A DNA stretch of 64,000 nucleotides from Hyphomicrobiales bacterium (GCA_900472625.1 UCIT01000015.1:132-64131), one strand, 5' to 3'; shown: positions 1 to 10,263, numbered from the stretch's first letter. Program-made: numbers and translations. The notes: a model not told the origin generated them from the letters alone.

Positions 1-510
1 ATCGCCTTCCAGACCAATCTGCTGGCGCTCAACGCCGGGGTCGAGGCAGCCCGCGCCGGCGAAGCCGGCAAGGGTTTTGCCGTGGTCGCCCAGGAAGTCC
101 GGGAACTGGCACAGCGTTCCGCCAAGGCGGCGAAGGAGATCAAGGGCCTGATCGAAAATTCCGGCAAGGAAGTCGACGAAGGTGTTCGCCTTGTCGACGC
201 CACCGGTTCGGCGCTCACCGAAATCGAGACCTTCGTCGAATCGATCGACACCAACATGAGCGCACTGGCCACCGCCGCCGCCGAGCAATCGACGGGTCTA
301 TCCGAGATCAACAACGCCGTCTCGCAGATCGACCGCATGACCCAACAGAACGCCGGCATGGTCGAACGCACCACCGGCATCAGCTCGGAACTGGCGTCAG
401 GCGCAGCACTACTGGCCGAGCTCGTCAACCACTTCAAGCTGAACCGCCGCGGGACGATCCGCGATCAGGTCGAGCAAAGTGGTGCGACACCGAAGCGGCG
501 CGCAGCCTGA
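1..510 (+). CDS. Methyl-accepting chemotaxis protein, C-terminal part (5' truncated by window)
   Basis: The reading frame is open from the first base and ends at a TGA, giving 169 residues. It begins inside the conserved hairpin tip of the MCP signalling domain: [20 protein letters not shown], then [19 protein letters not shown]. This tip contacts CheA and CheW. The rest is the descending coiled coil, followed by a short basic tail. The protein would be a transmembrane or cytosolic chemoreceptor that relays ligand binding to the flagellar motor. The sensor domain lies outside the window, so its ligand cannot be inferred. No CheR-docking pentapeptide is seen at the C-terminus. Confidence 0.93.
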   Translation: MAFQTNLLALNAGVEAARAGEAGKGFAVVAQEVRELAQRSAKAAKEIKGLIENSGKEVDEGVRLVDATGSALTEIETFVESIDTNMSALATAAAEQSTGLSEINNAVSQIDRMTQQNAGMVERTTGISSELASGAALLAELVNHFKLNRRGTIRDQVEQSGATPKRRAA

Positions 511-575
511 AGCAGCGAGCTTCAGTGGATAAATAAAGGGGCCGCCGCATCGCTGGATGTCGGCGGCCTTCTCTT
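507..575 (+). terminator. Double hairpin terminator after the chemoreceptor gene
   Basis: Two perfect hairpins follow each other. The first, CTGAAGC/GCTTCAG at 507-525, includes the stop codon. The second, GGCCGCCG/CGGCGGCC at 540-568, is followed by a pyrimidine-rich TTCTCTTGTGTT. The second is the better intrinsic terminator, although its U tract is interrupted. Confidence 0.6.
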
Positions 576-608
576 GTGTTGCTTTGGGGGCGAGCAGCTC
601 CCACTCCA

Positions 609-727
609 CCCTCATTTCTGTGCTTGCCACAGAAATCCAGTCAGCCCAAGTCCTTGGGCTGGAAAGCGTCTTTTCGCCGGGCAGACGCGCAGCGGCTGGA
701 TTCCTGCCACAAGGGCGAGAATGAGGG
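609..727. repeat. RIME-like intergenic palindromic element
   Basis: Two 32-bp arms, 609-640 and 696-727, form a long imperfect inverted repeat. The left arm starts CCCTCATTTCTG and the right arm ends GAATGAGGG. The space between contains CAGCCCAA/TTGGGCTG (642-661) and GCGTCT/AGACGC. This architecture, length (about 119 bp) and the CTGGATTCCTG...ATGAGGG ends match what I recall of the Rhizobium-specific intergenic mosaic element RIME1. It occupies most of the 342-bp gap between the chemoreceptor gene and pyrG. No protein-coding gene is credible here. Confidence 0.6.
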
Positions 728-792
728 ACGTTTTTGGTAGCCGCCATCCTCCATAGGGCTTGGCGAATTCGCGTCCTAGCCTAGACACCGGA

Positions 793-829
793 CCGAAAGC
801 AAAGAAGGCCACTCTTTAGAGCGGCCTTC
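793..829 (-). terminator. Terminator of pyrG
   Basis: On the minus strand GAAGGCCGCTCTAAAGAGTGGCCTTC folds into a stem with one mismatch and an inner CTCT/AGAG, followed by TTTGCTTTC. It lies 24 bases beyond the pyrG stop codon. Confidence 0.75.
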
Positions 830-852
830 ATCACTTGTTTTGCGAGTATGTC

Positions 853-2493
<1,641 letters not shown>

Positions 2494-2518
2494 TTACCTT
2501 TTCAAAAACGATTCCACC

Positions 2519-2551
2519 AGCCCTAAAATTCATTTCCTGAATTTTAGGGCT
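2519..2551 (-). promoter_or_regulatory. Perfect 14-bp inverted repeat in the pyrG leader
   Basis: AGCCCTAAAATTCA at 2519-2532 is exactly mirrored by TGAATTTTAGGGCT at 2538-2551, with a 5-base loop. It starts 38 bases upstream of the pyrG ATG and is much richer in AT than its surroundings. It could be an operator or an RNA hairpin in the leader. No U tract follows it in the direction of pyrG transcription, so it is not a typical terminator. Confidence 0.5.
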
Positions 2552-2609
2552 CTGGTTTTCACAGCATTCTTCCTGCGTCCTGGACGCGATCGGCTGCGAG
2601 ATGAAATCT

Positions 2610-2646
2610 GAACAAAAGAAAACCGGCAGACCCTGAAGCCTGCCGG
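2610..2646 (-). terminator. Terminator of secG
   Basis: On the minus strand CCGGCAG/CTGCCGG forms a 7-bp stem, followed by TTTTCTTTTGTT. It starts 20 bases after the secG stop codon and separates secG from pyrG. Confidence 0.85.
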
Positions 2647-2665
2647 CGGTTATTGTTGGTGTCGC

Positions 2666-3175
2666 TTACTGGCCGCTTGGGGCCGTCGCGGGGGCCGGTG
2701 CGGCTGCAGGCGGGGTCGCCTGTGGCGTCGTCGGAACCGTGGCGGCCGGTGCGGTGGCTGCAGGGGCAGCCGGTGTGGTTGCCGCTGGGGCCGTCGCAGG
2801 CGCAGAAGCAGCCGGAGCGTCACCGCCCGTCGGGACGCCGTTACCAGCGGGAGCCGCCGGTGCCGCGGCGCCGTTCTGACCACCGAGCGAATCGAGAATG
2901 CCGTTGCCCTGTCCGCCCGTTGCCGGAATGCGGTTCAGGATGTCGGTCGGGCGCGCTTCGTAACGGTTGAGAATACCGAGACCGAGCGAGGTGATGAAGA
3001 ACAGCGTCGCCAGGATCGCTGTGGCGCGGGTCAGCGCATTGGCGGTGCCGCGGGCCGACATGAAGCCCGAGCCGCCGCCGATGCCGAGACCGCCGCCTTC
3101 CGAGCGCTGGATAAGCACGACGCCGACAAGCGCCAGCACGATCATGAGATGAATGACAATCAATACGGTCTGCAT
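2666..3175 (-). CDS. secG: Preprotein translocase subunit SecG
   Basis: SecG is the small subunit of the SecYEG channel in the inner membrane. The first 75 residues show the family pattern: one transmembrane helix (MQTVLIVIHLMIVLALVGVV), LIQRSEGGGLGIGGGSGFMS and the RGTANALTRATAILATLFF second helix. The remaining 95 residues are a tail of Gly, Ala, Pro and Thr that is low complexity and unlikely to be folded, typical of rhizobial SecG but absent in the 110-residue E. coli protein. tpiA lies upstream on the same strand. The start is preceded by AGGACTGG. Confidence 0.93.
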   Translation of the reverse strand: MQTVLIVIHLMIVLALVGVVLIQRSEGGGLGIGGGSGFMSARGTANALTRATAILATLFFITSLGLGILNRYEARPTDILNRIPATGGQGNGILDSLGGQNGAAAPAAPAGNGVPTGGDAPAASAPATAPAATTPAAPAATAPAATVPTTPQATPPAAAPAPATAPSGQ

Positions 3176-3281
3176 GGGTCCAGTCCTGCCCGCGCAAAGC
3201 AGGCATAAAGTAAAATTCTGGCGCTCTTTACATGAGGTAATTCGCTATTCCAAGCCCTTCGACCCGGAATATACAAGCATC

Positions 3282-4052
3282 TCAGCCAAGCAGCGCCTCG
3301 TATGCGCCGTAGATGGCGAGGAAATCGGTGGCTTTCAAGCTCGCGCCGCCGATCAATGCGCCATCGACATTGGCGACGCCCATCAGCTCTCTGGCATTGC
3401 TCGGCTTCACCGAGCCGCCGTAGAGGATTCGGAATTTCTTGCCGCTGGCGCCGAAACGGGCAACCAGCTCGGCGCGCATGAAGGCGTGCGCCGCTTCCAC
3501 GTCCTGCACCGTCGGCGTGACGCCGGTGCCGATCGCCCAGACCGGCTCGTAGGCGATGACGGTGGTTTCGGGTGTGGCGCTTTCCGGCACCGATGCCGAC
3601 AGCTGCCGCTTGATGATGTCGAGCGCCTGGCCGGCCTTGCGCTCCGTTGCCGTTTCACCGATGCAGACGATCGCCGTCAAGTCGGCTGCGGCTGCGGCTT
3701 CCGCCTTGGCGCGCACCAGATGGTCGGTCTCGGCGTGGTCAGTGCGGCGTTCCGAATGGCCGACGATGACATAGGTGCCGAAGCAATCGGCAATCATCTC
3801 GGCCGAAATGTCGCCGGTATGGGCGCCCTCGGGGTTCTGATGGCAATCCTGCGCGCCAATGGCGAGTGGGCTATCGGTGCACAGCGCCGTCGCCACATAG
3901 AGCAAGGTCGCAGGCGGGCAAATCAGCGCTTCCACCTTGGCGGAAAGAGGGCCCTGCACGCCGGCCGCGATCGCTTTGATCTGATCGAGGGAGGCACGCG
4001 TGCCGTTCATTTTCCAGTTTCCCGCCACGAGCGGGCGCACGTCAGGTGTCAT
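3282..4052 (-). CDS. tpiA: Triose-phosphate isomerase
   Basis: The enzyme interconverts dihydroxyacetone phosphate and glyceraldehyde 3-phosphate in the cytosol. Diagnostic motifs are GNWKMNG with the catalytic lysine at residue 14, the electrophilic histidine in VIVGHSERR and the catalytic glutamate in [11 protein letters not shown], followed by the mobile phosphate loop. The start at 4052 is chosen because GGGGAAGG precedes it and the 256-residue product matches the family; an in-frame ATG 18 codons upstream would add residues not seen in homologues. The tpiA-secG-pyrG order on one strand is common in this bacterial group. Confidence 0.96.
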   Translation of the reverse strand: MTPDVRPLVAGNWKMNGTRASLDQIKAIAAGVQGPLSAKVEALICPPATLLYVATALCTDSPLAIGAQDCHQNPEGAHTGDISAEMIADCFGTYVIVGHSERRTDHAETDHLVRAKAEAAAAADLTAIVCIGETATERKAGQALDIIKRQLSASVPESATPETTVIAYEPVWAIGTGVTPTVQDVEAAHAFMRAELVARFGASGKKFRILYGGSVKPSNARELMGVANVDGALIGGASLKATDFLAIYGAYEALLG

Positions 4053-4234
4053 GCCAGCCTTCCCCATTTCTCCGTATGCACGGGCCTTAGCAAAAGCATG
4101 CGGCAATGAAAAGCTTTCGGACGCTTACGTAAGGGAAATTAGGGCGATTTACGGCGCAAATGCTTAAAATTTGACGGCCGACTTGCCTAAACTCTCACAG
4201 CTGGCACTTGCAGACGTGTCCTCACGCTGTGTCT

Positions 4235-5125
4235 TCAGGATGCAAGAACCCAGTTCAAAACGCGGCGCCAGTCGATCATCCGGATCGGGGTCCCGTGATT
4301 GCCGGTCTGGTAGAGCGTGAAGTGTGCCGGATACTTGACCTTCACCAAGGTCTCGAACAGCCCCTGCTGGTCGGTGGCGGCATAGGTCGGATCGCGACTT
4401 CCGTGGGCAAACCACAGCGGCAGCTTGGCCTTGTAGAACGCGCTCTTGGCAAAGTCCGGATCGGTGACGCCGCTCATGATCACCATCCCCTTCAGCCGCT
4501 TCACCGTTTCGGCATCACGCGTCGCGCCCCAGCAGATCTGGCTTCCCATCGATGCGCAGGTCAGGATGACCGGCCTGCCCGGCGATTGCTCGCTGGCATA
4601 GCGGATCAGCTCGGCGATCGCCGCGACGCCGTCGCTGTCGAAGGTCTTCACCGTCGGCGAATAGTAGACGCCGCCATTGCCGGCGACGAGGTTCTTCAGC
4701 CGGTTGAAATTGCCGCCGAAGGTGTAGTCGTTGGCGCCGAGACGCCGGTTGCCGTTGCGGCCGTGGATGAAGATCACCGTGAACGCCGCATTGGCGGTCG
4801 GTCCCACCCTGGTGACATCGACTCTCTGGCCGTTCAGCGACAGGGTCTCTTCGGTCTGCAGCTTTCGAATGCCGAGCGACACATATTTCTGCTGCGTGCG
4901 TTTTTCAGGAATCTGATCGCGACCGTTGATATCACGCATCTCATCGTAGTCGATGACGTCGAACGCTCCGTTGTCGCCGGTCTCCAGCGTCTTTTGCGCG
5001 GAGAACAGCTCATCCTTGAACGGCGGCAGCGTATCGGCCGCCAGGCTTTGACCTGCCATCAGCATGAAAAAGGCCGCAATTGCTGTGATAGTGGTGCAAT
5101 GACTTGTGGACATCGGCATGCGCAT
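4235..5125 (-). CDS. Secreted alpha/beta hydrolase
   Basis: The 296-residue product starts with a signal peptide ending near QSLAAD, so it should act in the periplasm. The hydrolase fold is suggested by VIFIHGRNGNR (oxyanion region), the nucleophile elbow LTCASMGSQ, WFAHGSRDPT for the acid strand and GNHGTP for the catalytic histidine. The elbow is C-A-S-M-G, so the first glycine of the usual GxSxG is a cysteine. The substrate is unknown. The start at 5125 has AAGGGA in front of it; an upstream ATG at 5173 would spoil the signal peptide. It is divergent from parE. Confidence 0.72.
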   Translation of the reverse strand: MRMPMSTSHCTTITAIAAFFMLMAGQSLAADTLPPFKDELFSAQKTLETGDNGAFDVIDYDEMRDINGRDQIPEKRTQQKYVSLGIRKLQTEETLSLNGQRVDVTRVGPTANAAFTVIFIHGRNGNRRLGANDYTFGGNFNRLKNLVAGNGGVYYSPTVKTFDSDGVAAIAELIRYASEQSPGRPVILTCASMGSQICWGATRDAETVKRLKGMVIMSGVTDPDFAKSAFYKAKLPLWFAHGSRDPTYAATDQQGLFETLVKVKYPAHFTLYQTGNHGTPIRMIDWRRVLNWVLAS

Positions 5126-5336
5126 GGTTCCCTTGAGCGTCTGGCTCTTGCCTTCCGGCGCCCTACAACGCAAATCATTTCCTGAGAAAGTCCGCCTGAC
5201 GAGGCGGCGTCGCGTATCGGGGTGCTTTCTGACAGACTCCGGATGATTCGCAAACGTGACATGAAATGCGGTGATTTTGGGTCAGGCTCGAGCGCAAGCG
5301 GCCTGCCCACGACAAGATGAAGATCTGAACGGCCCC

Positions 5337-7424
5337 ATGGACGATAGCAACGACCTCTTTTCCGCAATGCCCTCGACCAAGAAGCAGGAGGACGCGCCAA
5401 AGGCGGCTGCGGCCCCTACACCTGCGCCGGCTCCCGTCTCGTCAGCCCCTGCCCCCAACGCGACGTCGCGACCGACGCCGGTCAATTCCAACTCGGAAGA
5501 CTACGGCGCCTCCTCCATCCGCGTTCTCGAGGGCCTTGAGCCGGTGCGCATGCGCCCAGGCATGTATATCGGCGGCACCGACGAAAAGGCGCTGCATCAC
5601 CTGTTTGCCGAAGTCATCGACAACTCGATGGACGAAGCAGTGGCAGGCCATGCCAACTTCATCGAGGTGCATCTCGATCTCCAGGGCTTCATCACCGTCA
5701 GCGACAACGGCCGCGGTATTCCGGTCGAGAACCATCCGCAGGTCCCCGGCAAGTCGACGCTCGAAGTGATCATGACCAAGCTGCATGCCGGCGGCAAGTT
5801 CGACGGCAAGGCCTACGAGACCTCAGGCGGTCTGCACGGGGTCGGCGTCTCCGTCGTCAACGCCCTGTCCGACGTGCTCGAGGTCGAGGTCGCGCGCAAT
5901 CGCAAACTCTACCGCCAGCGCTTCTCCCGCGGTCTGCCGCAGGGTGGGCTGGAAGAACTCGGTGATGTCCACAACCGCCGTGGCACCCGCGTGCGCTTCC
6001 ATCCCGATCCGCAGATCTTCGGCGATCATGCCAAATTCGATGCCGGCCGCGTGTTCCGCATGGCGCGTTCGAAGGCCTATCTGTTCGGCGGTGTCGAAAT
6101 CCGCTGGAGCTGCGAGGAAGGCGTGCTTCCGGCCGGCTCCGAGGTGCCCGACAAGGCCGTCTTCCATTTCCCGGGCGGCCTGCGCGACTATCTACAGGCG
6201 ACGATGGGTAAGGAATTTACCGTTACCCGCGAAATCTTCGCCGGCAAGACCGAGAAGACCAGCGGCCACGGCTCGCTCGAATGGGCGATCACCTGGTATG
6301 GCGGCGATCCGCAGGTACACTCCTATTGCAACACCATTCCAACGCCTGAAGGCGGCACGCACGAAGCCGGTCTGCGCATCGCACTGACCAAGGGCCTGAA
6401 GGCTTACGGCGAACTCACGCAGAACAAGCGCGCGGCGCAGATCACCACCGATGACGTGATGATCTCGGCCGTCGGCATGTTGTCGGTGTTCATTCGAGAA
6501 CCGGAGTTCGTCGGCCAGACCAAGGACAAGCTGGCAACTGTCGAAGCCCAGCGCATCGTCGAGAACGCGTTGCGCGATCCCTTCGACCACTATCTCGCCG
6601 ACAATCCCAACGAGACGGCCAAGCTGCTCGACTGGGTAATCGAGCGCGCCGAGGAGCGTCTGCGCCGCCGCAAGGAAAAGGAAGTCAACCGCAAGACCGC
6701 GGTGCGCAAGCTGCGCCTTCCCGGCAAACTTGCCGACTGCTCGCAGAACACCGCTGCCGGCGCCGAACTGTTCATCGTCGAAGGCGACTCGGCTGGTGGC
6801 TCGGCCAAGCAGGCGCGCAACCGCTCGAACCAGGCGATCCTACCGCTACGCGGCAAGATCCTCAACGTCGCCAGTGCAGGGCGTGAAAAGCTCGGCGCCA
6901 ACCAGCAGCTGTCGGATCTCGTGCAGGCGCTTGGCTGCGGCACGCGCTCGAAATACCGCGAGGAAGACCTGCGATACGAACGCATCATCGTCATGACCGA
7001 TGCCGACGTCGATGGTGCCCATATCGCATCGCTGCTGATCACCTTTTTCTATCAGGAAATGCCGGAACTGGTGCGCGGTGGCCATCTGTTCCTTGCCGTG
7101 CCGCCGCTCTACAAGATCACACAGGGCGCGAAATCCGCCTATGCCCGCGACGACGCCCATCGCGCCGAACTGATGGAAACGGAATTCAAGAGCAAGACGA
7201 AGGTTGAAATCAGCCGGTTCAAGGGTCTCGGCGAAATGCTGCCGGCGCAGCTGAAAGAGACCACCATGGATCCGAAGAAACGCACCATGCTGCGTGTCCT
7301 GATCGACGAGGTGGATTTCGAGGGCACGCGCACGGCGGTCGATGATCTGATGGGGACAAAGCCGGAAGCCCGCTTCCGCTTTATCCAGGATCGCGCTGCC
7401 TTCGCCGAAAACCTCGATATCTGA
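5337..7424 (+). CDS. parE: DNA topoisomerase IV subunit B
   Basis: ParE supplies the ATPase half of topoisomerase IV, which unlinks daughter chromosomes together with ParC. The GHKL ATPase domain shows EVIDNSMDEAV, DNGRGIPV and GLHGVGVSVVNALS. The Toprim region shows EGDSAGGSAKQARNRSNQAI, PLRGKILN and MTDADVDGAHI. A Pro/Ala-rich N-terminal stretch of about 45 residues precedes the core, as in other rhizobial ParE proteins. The short C-terminus and the sequence KALHHLFAEVIDNS favour ParE over GyrB. The product has 695 residues from the ATG at 5337; an upstream alternative at 5271 is less likely. Confidence 0.93.
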   Translation: MDDSNDLFSAMPSTKKQEDAPKAAAAPTPAPAPVSSAPAPNATSRPTPVNSNSEDYGASSIRVLEGLEPVRMRPGMYIGGTDEKALHHLFAEVIDNSMDEAVAGHANFIEVHLDLQGFITVSDNGRGIPVENHPQVPGKSTLEVIMTKLHAGGKFDGKAYETSGGLHGVGVSVVNALSDVLEVEVARNRKLYRQRFSRGLPQGGLEELGDVHNRRGTRVRFHPDPQIFGDHAKFDAGRVFRMARSKAYLFGGVEIRWSCEEGVLPAGSEVPDKAVFHFPGGLRDYLQATMGKEFTVTREIFAGKTEKTSGHGSLEWAITWYGGDPQVHSYCNTIPTPEGGTHEAGLRIALTKGLKAYGELTQNKRAAQITTDDVMISAVGMLSVFIREPEFVGQTKDKLATVEAQRIVENALRDPFDHYLADNPNETAKLLDWVIERAEERLRRRKEKEVNRKTAVRKLRLPGKLADCSQNTAAGAELFIVEGDSAGGSAKQARNRSNQAILPLRGKILNVASAGREKLGANQQLSDLVQALGCGTRSKYREEDLRYERIIVMTDADVDGAHIASLLITFFYQEMPELVRGGHLFLAVPPLYKITQGAKSAYARDDAHRAELMETEFKSKTKVEISRFKGLGEMLPAQLKETTMDPKKRTMLRVLIDEVDFEGTRTAVDDLMGTKPEARFRFIQDRAAFAENLDI

Positions 7425-7429
7425 GGGTC

Positions 7430-7462
7430 ATCGAAGCCGGAAACTCCGGCTTCGATCTCTTG
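7430..7462. terminator. Bidirectional hairpin between parE and the OsmC-type gene
   Basis: ATCGAAGCCGGA (7430-7441) and TCCGGCTTCGAT (7445-7456) form a perfect 12-bp stem with a 3-base loop. It sits between two convergent genes and can serve both. The following T content is modest (CTCTTG). Confidence 0.75.
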
Positions 7463-7466
7463 CCGT

Positions 7467-7922
7467 TCAATCTATTTTTATATCGATGACCGTCTTCACC
7501 GAGTTGGCGAGGAAGCAGAGTTCGTGCGCCCGATGGTGCATGGCCTCCTGTAGCTCACGGCTCGGCACCTCGCCACTGTAGGCGACGCGTGGTCGCAGTT
7601 CGACACGGCTGACCATCATCTTCCCGTCGACTTTCTCCATGGTGCCGACTGCATCATCGACATAGCTGTCGATGCCGATCTTCTTCTTCGAGGCGATCCA
7701 GAGATAAAACAGCATGTGGCAGCTGGAGAGCGCCGCGATATACGCTTCTTCCGGATCGACGTTCTCCTCAACCGAATAAGGTAGCGGCACATTGTGCGGC
7801 GAGGCCGAGGCCGCGATGGTCGCGCCGCCGTCAAACGTCCAGCTGTGGCCACGGCTGTAGCGCCCGTCGATGAAGCTCCCCTCGCCGCGCTGCCATGCAA
7901 CTTCGGCCGTAAACGTCGTCAT
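7467..7922 (-). CDS. OsmC family protein
   Basis: OsmC/Ohr proteins are cytosolic dimeric peroxidases that reduce organic hydroperoxides with a pair of cysteines. Both are present: Cys68 in LSSCHMLFYL and Cys136 in HELCFLANSV, with the PEEAYIAALSSCHM segment typical of the OsmC branch. Length 151 residues is normal. The gene overlaps the upstream GntR-type regulator by four bases (ATGA), so the two are probably co-transcribed and translationally coupled. The regulator may control this gene, but the inducing compound cannot be read from the sequence. Confidence 0.87.
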   Translation of the reverse strand: MTTFTAEVAWQRGEGSFIDGRYSRGHSWTFDGGATIAASASPHNVPLPYSVEENVDPEEAYIAALSSCHMLFYLWIASKKKIGIDSYVDDAVGTMEKVDGKMMVSRVELRPRVAYSGEVPSRELQEAMHHRAHELCFLANSVKTVIDIKID

Positions 7923-8542
7923 TTTCCGTCTCCTTCGCGGGTCAGTCCTGCCGTCGTGTGTTGCAGGTGTTGGGAGAGCGCTGCACGCGCCCGTTCAGAA
8001 TCTCTTTCAGCGCAAGCCTCGATGATCGCCTGATGCTCGGCGTGGAGCTGGCCTCGCGCTGTCGAGCCTTTCGGTTGCCGCGCATAGGCTCGGCGCGATT
8101 CGCGACGCAGATCATCGATCATCGTAAGCATCCGTTGATTTCCATATCGTCCGTAAAGCGTCCTGTGAAAGGCGATGTCGAGTTCCTCGATCCGCCGAGG
8201 ATCTTCTTCCTCAAGCAGGTCCTCGTTCAAGCGTCTGGCCTTGCGCAGGTCGCTCTCGGTCAATGCGGCGACCGACGCCTCGAGGGCGGTCGCCTCAAGC
8301 GACAGGCGAATCTCGGCGAGTTCCCGGGCCTGCTCTTCACTCAGCCCTGCGACCGCAAGGCTGCGGTCTGGCCGGCGCTGCAGCAATCCGGAAGCGAGCA
8401 TTCGGTCGAGAGCCTGGCGAATCGGTTGGCGGCTGACACCGAACCGCTCCGCCAGCCGCTCCTGTTTCAGCACGGCACCTGGGGCCAACGTCCCGGTCTC
8501 GATGTCTTGGCGAAGCGACGCCATGATTTCATTTGTATCCAT
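7919..8542 (-). CDS. GntR family transcriptional regulator, FCD type
   Basis: The 207-residue protein has an N-terminal winged helix (residues about 5-66) with AERFGVSRQPIRQALDRMLASG, then a helical FCD-type ligand-binding domain with EIRLSLEATALE, DIAFHRTLYGRYGN and HAEHQAIIEACAERD. FCD regulators normally sense small carboxylic acids, often with a bound metal. It is the first gene of a two-gene unit with the OsmC-type peroxidase. The ATG is followed by a second in-frame ATG at codon 7. No rut or transport gene is close enough to assign a ligand. Confidence 0.88.
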   Translation of the reverse strand: MDTNEIMASLRQDIETGTLAPGAVLKQERLAERFGVSRQPIRQALDRMLASGLLQRRPDRSLAVAGLSEEQARELAEIRLSLEATALEASVAALTESDLRKARRLNEDLLEEEDPRRIEELDIAFHRTLYGRYGNQRMLTMIDDLRRESRRAYARQPKGSTARGQLHAEHQAIIEACAERDSERARAALSQHLQHTTAGLTREGDGK

Positions 8543-8808
8543 GGATCCAAACTATTGTCGGTTTCGGAAGATTGCAATGGCCAGACTCCGCCCCCGATGA
8601 AATCATCGAGCAATCGATGACGAAATGCCACGACAACGATGTCGAAGGATTTTTGTCTTAATGATTGCGTCATGTGCGGCTAAGCATGCGGAATGCAGGG
8701 GCAGACGCGGGGTGGCGACACACTGTCTTGCCTAATTCAGGCGATGGTGCTTGCGCGCAATGGATGCATGGCCCATATCCATGGGTAAAATAGGGGGACA
8801 AGGACGCA
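8543..8808. other. Divergent intergenic region
   Basis: This 266-bp region separates the GntR-type regulator from the AI-2E-type transporter. It contains only short dyads such as CCCAT/ATGGG at 8773-8786. No gene, long repeat or clear promoter consensus is visible. The GntR operator, if autoregulatory, would be expected near 8543-8600. Confidence 0.4.
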
Positions 8809-9999
8809 GTGAGCCTTCCAAATAACAATCTGCAGCGAGAGTCGCGATGGATCGGTCCGTCCTCTCCTGCGCGCACGCCGCTCATCCCCTCGATATCGGC
8901 TGCACGCTGGCTTCTGATCCTTGTGGTTGCCGCGGGCGTCTACTTCTTCTACGGCTTCGTTGTGCCGGTGCTTGCGGCCTTGGTGATCGGTTTTGCCAGC
9001 TGGCCGCTCTACCGGCGGCTACTGCGTCGCTGCGGCGGCAACACCACCATTGCCGCCACAATCGCCATCGTGCTGATCGTCACCTTCCTGATCATCCCCA
9101 TCGTCGCCGCCGTCACCTACACGACAGGCGAAGTCCGCGAATGGGTCGCCTGGCTGATCCATGCCAACCGCTTCGGCGAGCCCAGTCCGCAATGGATCGC
9201 GGCACTTCCCTTTGCCGGTCCCTATCTCGACGATCTCTGGGTCAAGTATATCGGCAGCCCCGGCACCATGGGCGAACTAATCCAGGCGGTGAGCGGCGCC
9301 CACATCGGCAACATCTACCGCGCCGTGCTGGCCGCAGGCGGCGGTGCGTTCCACCTGCTCCTGACGCTGCTGTTCATGCTGATCGCGCTGTTCTTCGTCT
9401 ATCGAGACGGCGCCTCGTTCTCGCGCCAGATCGACATGCTCGGCGAGCGAATCCTGCCGAACCGCTGGGAGCGGATTTCCCGCGTCGTGCCGGCCACCAT
9501 CAGTTCGACCGTCATGGGCATGACGCTGATCGCCATCGGTGAAGGCATTGTCCTCGGTGTCGCCTATTGGGTCGCAGGCGTCCCCTCGCCGGTTACGCTC
9601 GGCGTCCTCACCGGCATCATGGCGTTGATCCCCGGCGGAGCGCCGTTGTCGTTTACGCTGGTATCGCTCTATCTGGTGGCCAGCGGCTCGCACGTCGCCG
9701 GCATCAGTCTGTTCGTCTGGGGCACCGTCGAACTCTTCATCGTCGACAAGACGCTGCGTCCGAAGCTGGTGGGCGGTCCCATCAAGCTGCCATTCCTGCC
9801 GACCTTCTTCGGCCTGATTGGCGGCGTCAAGACGATGGGCTTCCTCGGCCTGTTCATCGGCCCCGTCCTGATGGCCCTGCTCGTCGCCATCTGGCGCGAA
9901 TGGATGCACGAGGTGCGCACGGGAGATCAGGCCGATATCGGGCCGCAAATCATCGTCGATGAGCACGCCCCGCCGCCGTCAAGGGTTGCCGAGGGCTGA
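8809..9999 (+). CDS. AI-2E family transporter (PerM/YdiK-like)
   Basis: A 396-residue inner-membrane protein with about eight hydrophobic segments. The N-terminal pair begins AARWLLILVVAAGVYFFYGF. A polar segment at about residues 100-165 separates the two halves. The C-terminal half carries the family signature around GVPSPVTLGVLTGIMALIPG, LKLPFLPTFFGLIGGVKTMG and FIGPVLMALLVAIW. Relatives include the TqsA exporter of autoinducer 2 and permeases of unknown substrate, so the substrate here is open. The start is GTG, supported by AAGGA six bases upstream. The gene stands alone. Confidence 0.85.
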   Translation: MSLPNNNLQRESRWIGPSSPARTPLIPSISAARWLLILVVAAGVYFFYGFVVPVLAALVIGFASWPLYRRLLRRCGGNTTIAATIAIVLIVTFLIIPIVAAVTYTTGEVREWVAWLIHANRFGEPSPQWIAALPFAGPYLDDLWVKYIGSPGTMGELIQAVSGAHIGNIYRAVLAAGGGAFHLLLTLLFMLIALFFVYRDGASFSRQIDMLGERILPNRWERISRVVPATISSTVMGMTLIAIGEGIVLGVAYWVAGVPSPVTLGVLTGIMALIPGGAPLSFTLVSLYLVASGSHVAGISLFVWGTVELFIVDKTLRPKLVGGPIKLPFLPTFFGLIGGVKTMGFLGLFIGPVLMALLVAIWREWMHEVRTGDQADIGPQIIVDEHAPPPSRVAEG

Positions 10000-10263
10000 T
10001 TATTCTCTAAGGGGGACGATGCGAACAGGCGCGATGGAACACGGTTTCCATCGCTCCGCTATCCATGCCGTGGCGCGCCACCTTTACTCTGGATGTGCTC
10101 ATCAGCGCGGCCTGATGGTCGCAAACGGCAACGCGGTGACCACACCGCATTACCTTACGTCACCCACCCTTTGGTAAGTTAAAAGCCGCCCCGTAACTAG
10201 CTGATAGAGGCCGGCCATCGCATACATGCCGCAGCGTTAGATCACGGCCTGAAGAGTTCCGAC
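10000..10263. other. Hairpin-rich intergenic region
   Basis: The 264-bp gap holds three perfect dyads: GCGATGGAA/TTCCATCGC (10031-10054), the 12-bp palindrome GTGGCGCGCCAC (10070-10081) and GCGGTG/CACCGC (10133-10148). The first may end the transporter transcript. A 52-codon open frame at 10019-10177, preceded by AAGGGGG, covers the same bases but has no recognisable protein character. A small structured RNA is possible but unproven. Confidence 0.35.

Noticed and set aside
10019-10177. 52-codon frame with AAGGGGG in front
   Set aside because: The ribosome site is good, but the product has no helix, signal or low-complexity pattern and the DNA is dominated by hairpins. Kept only as a note in the intergenic entry.
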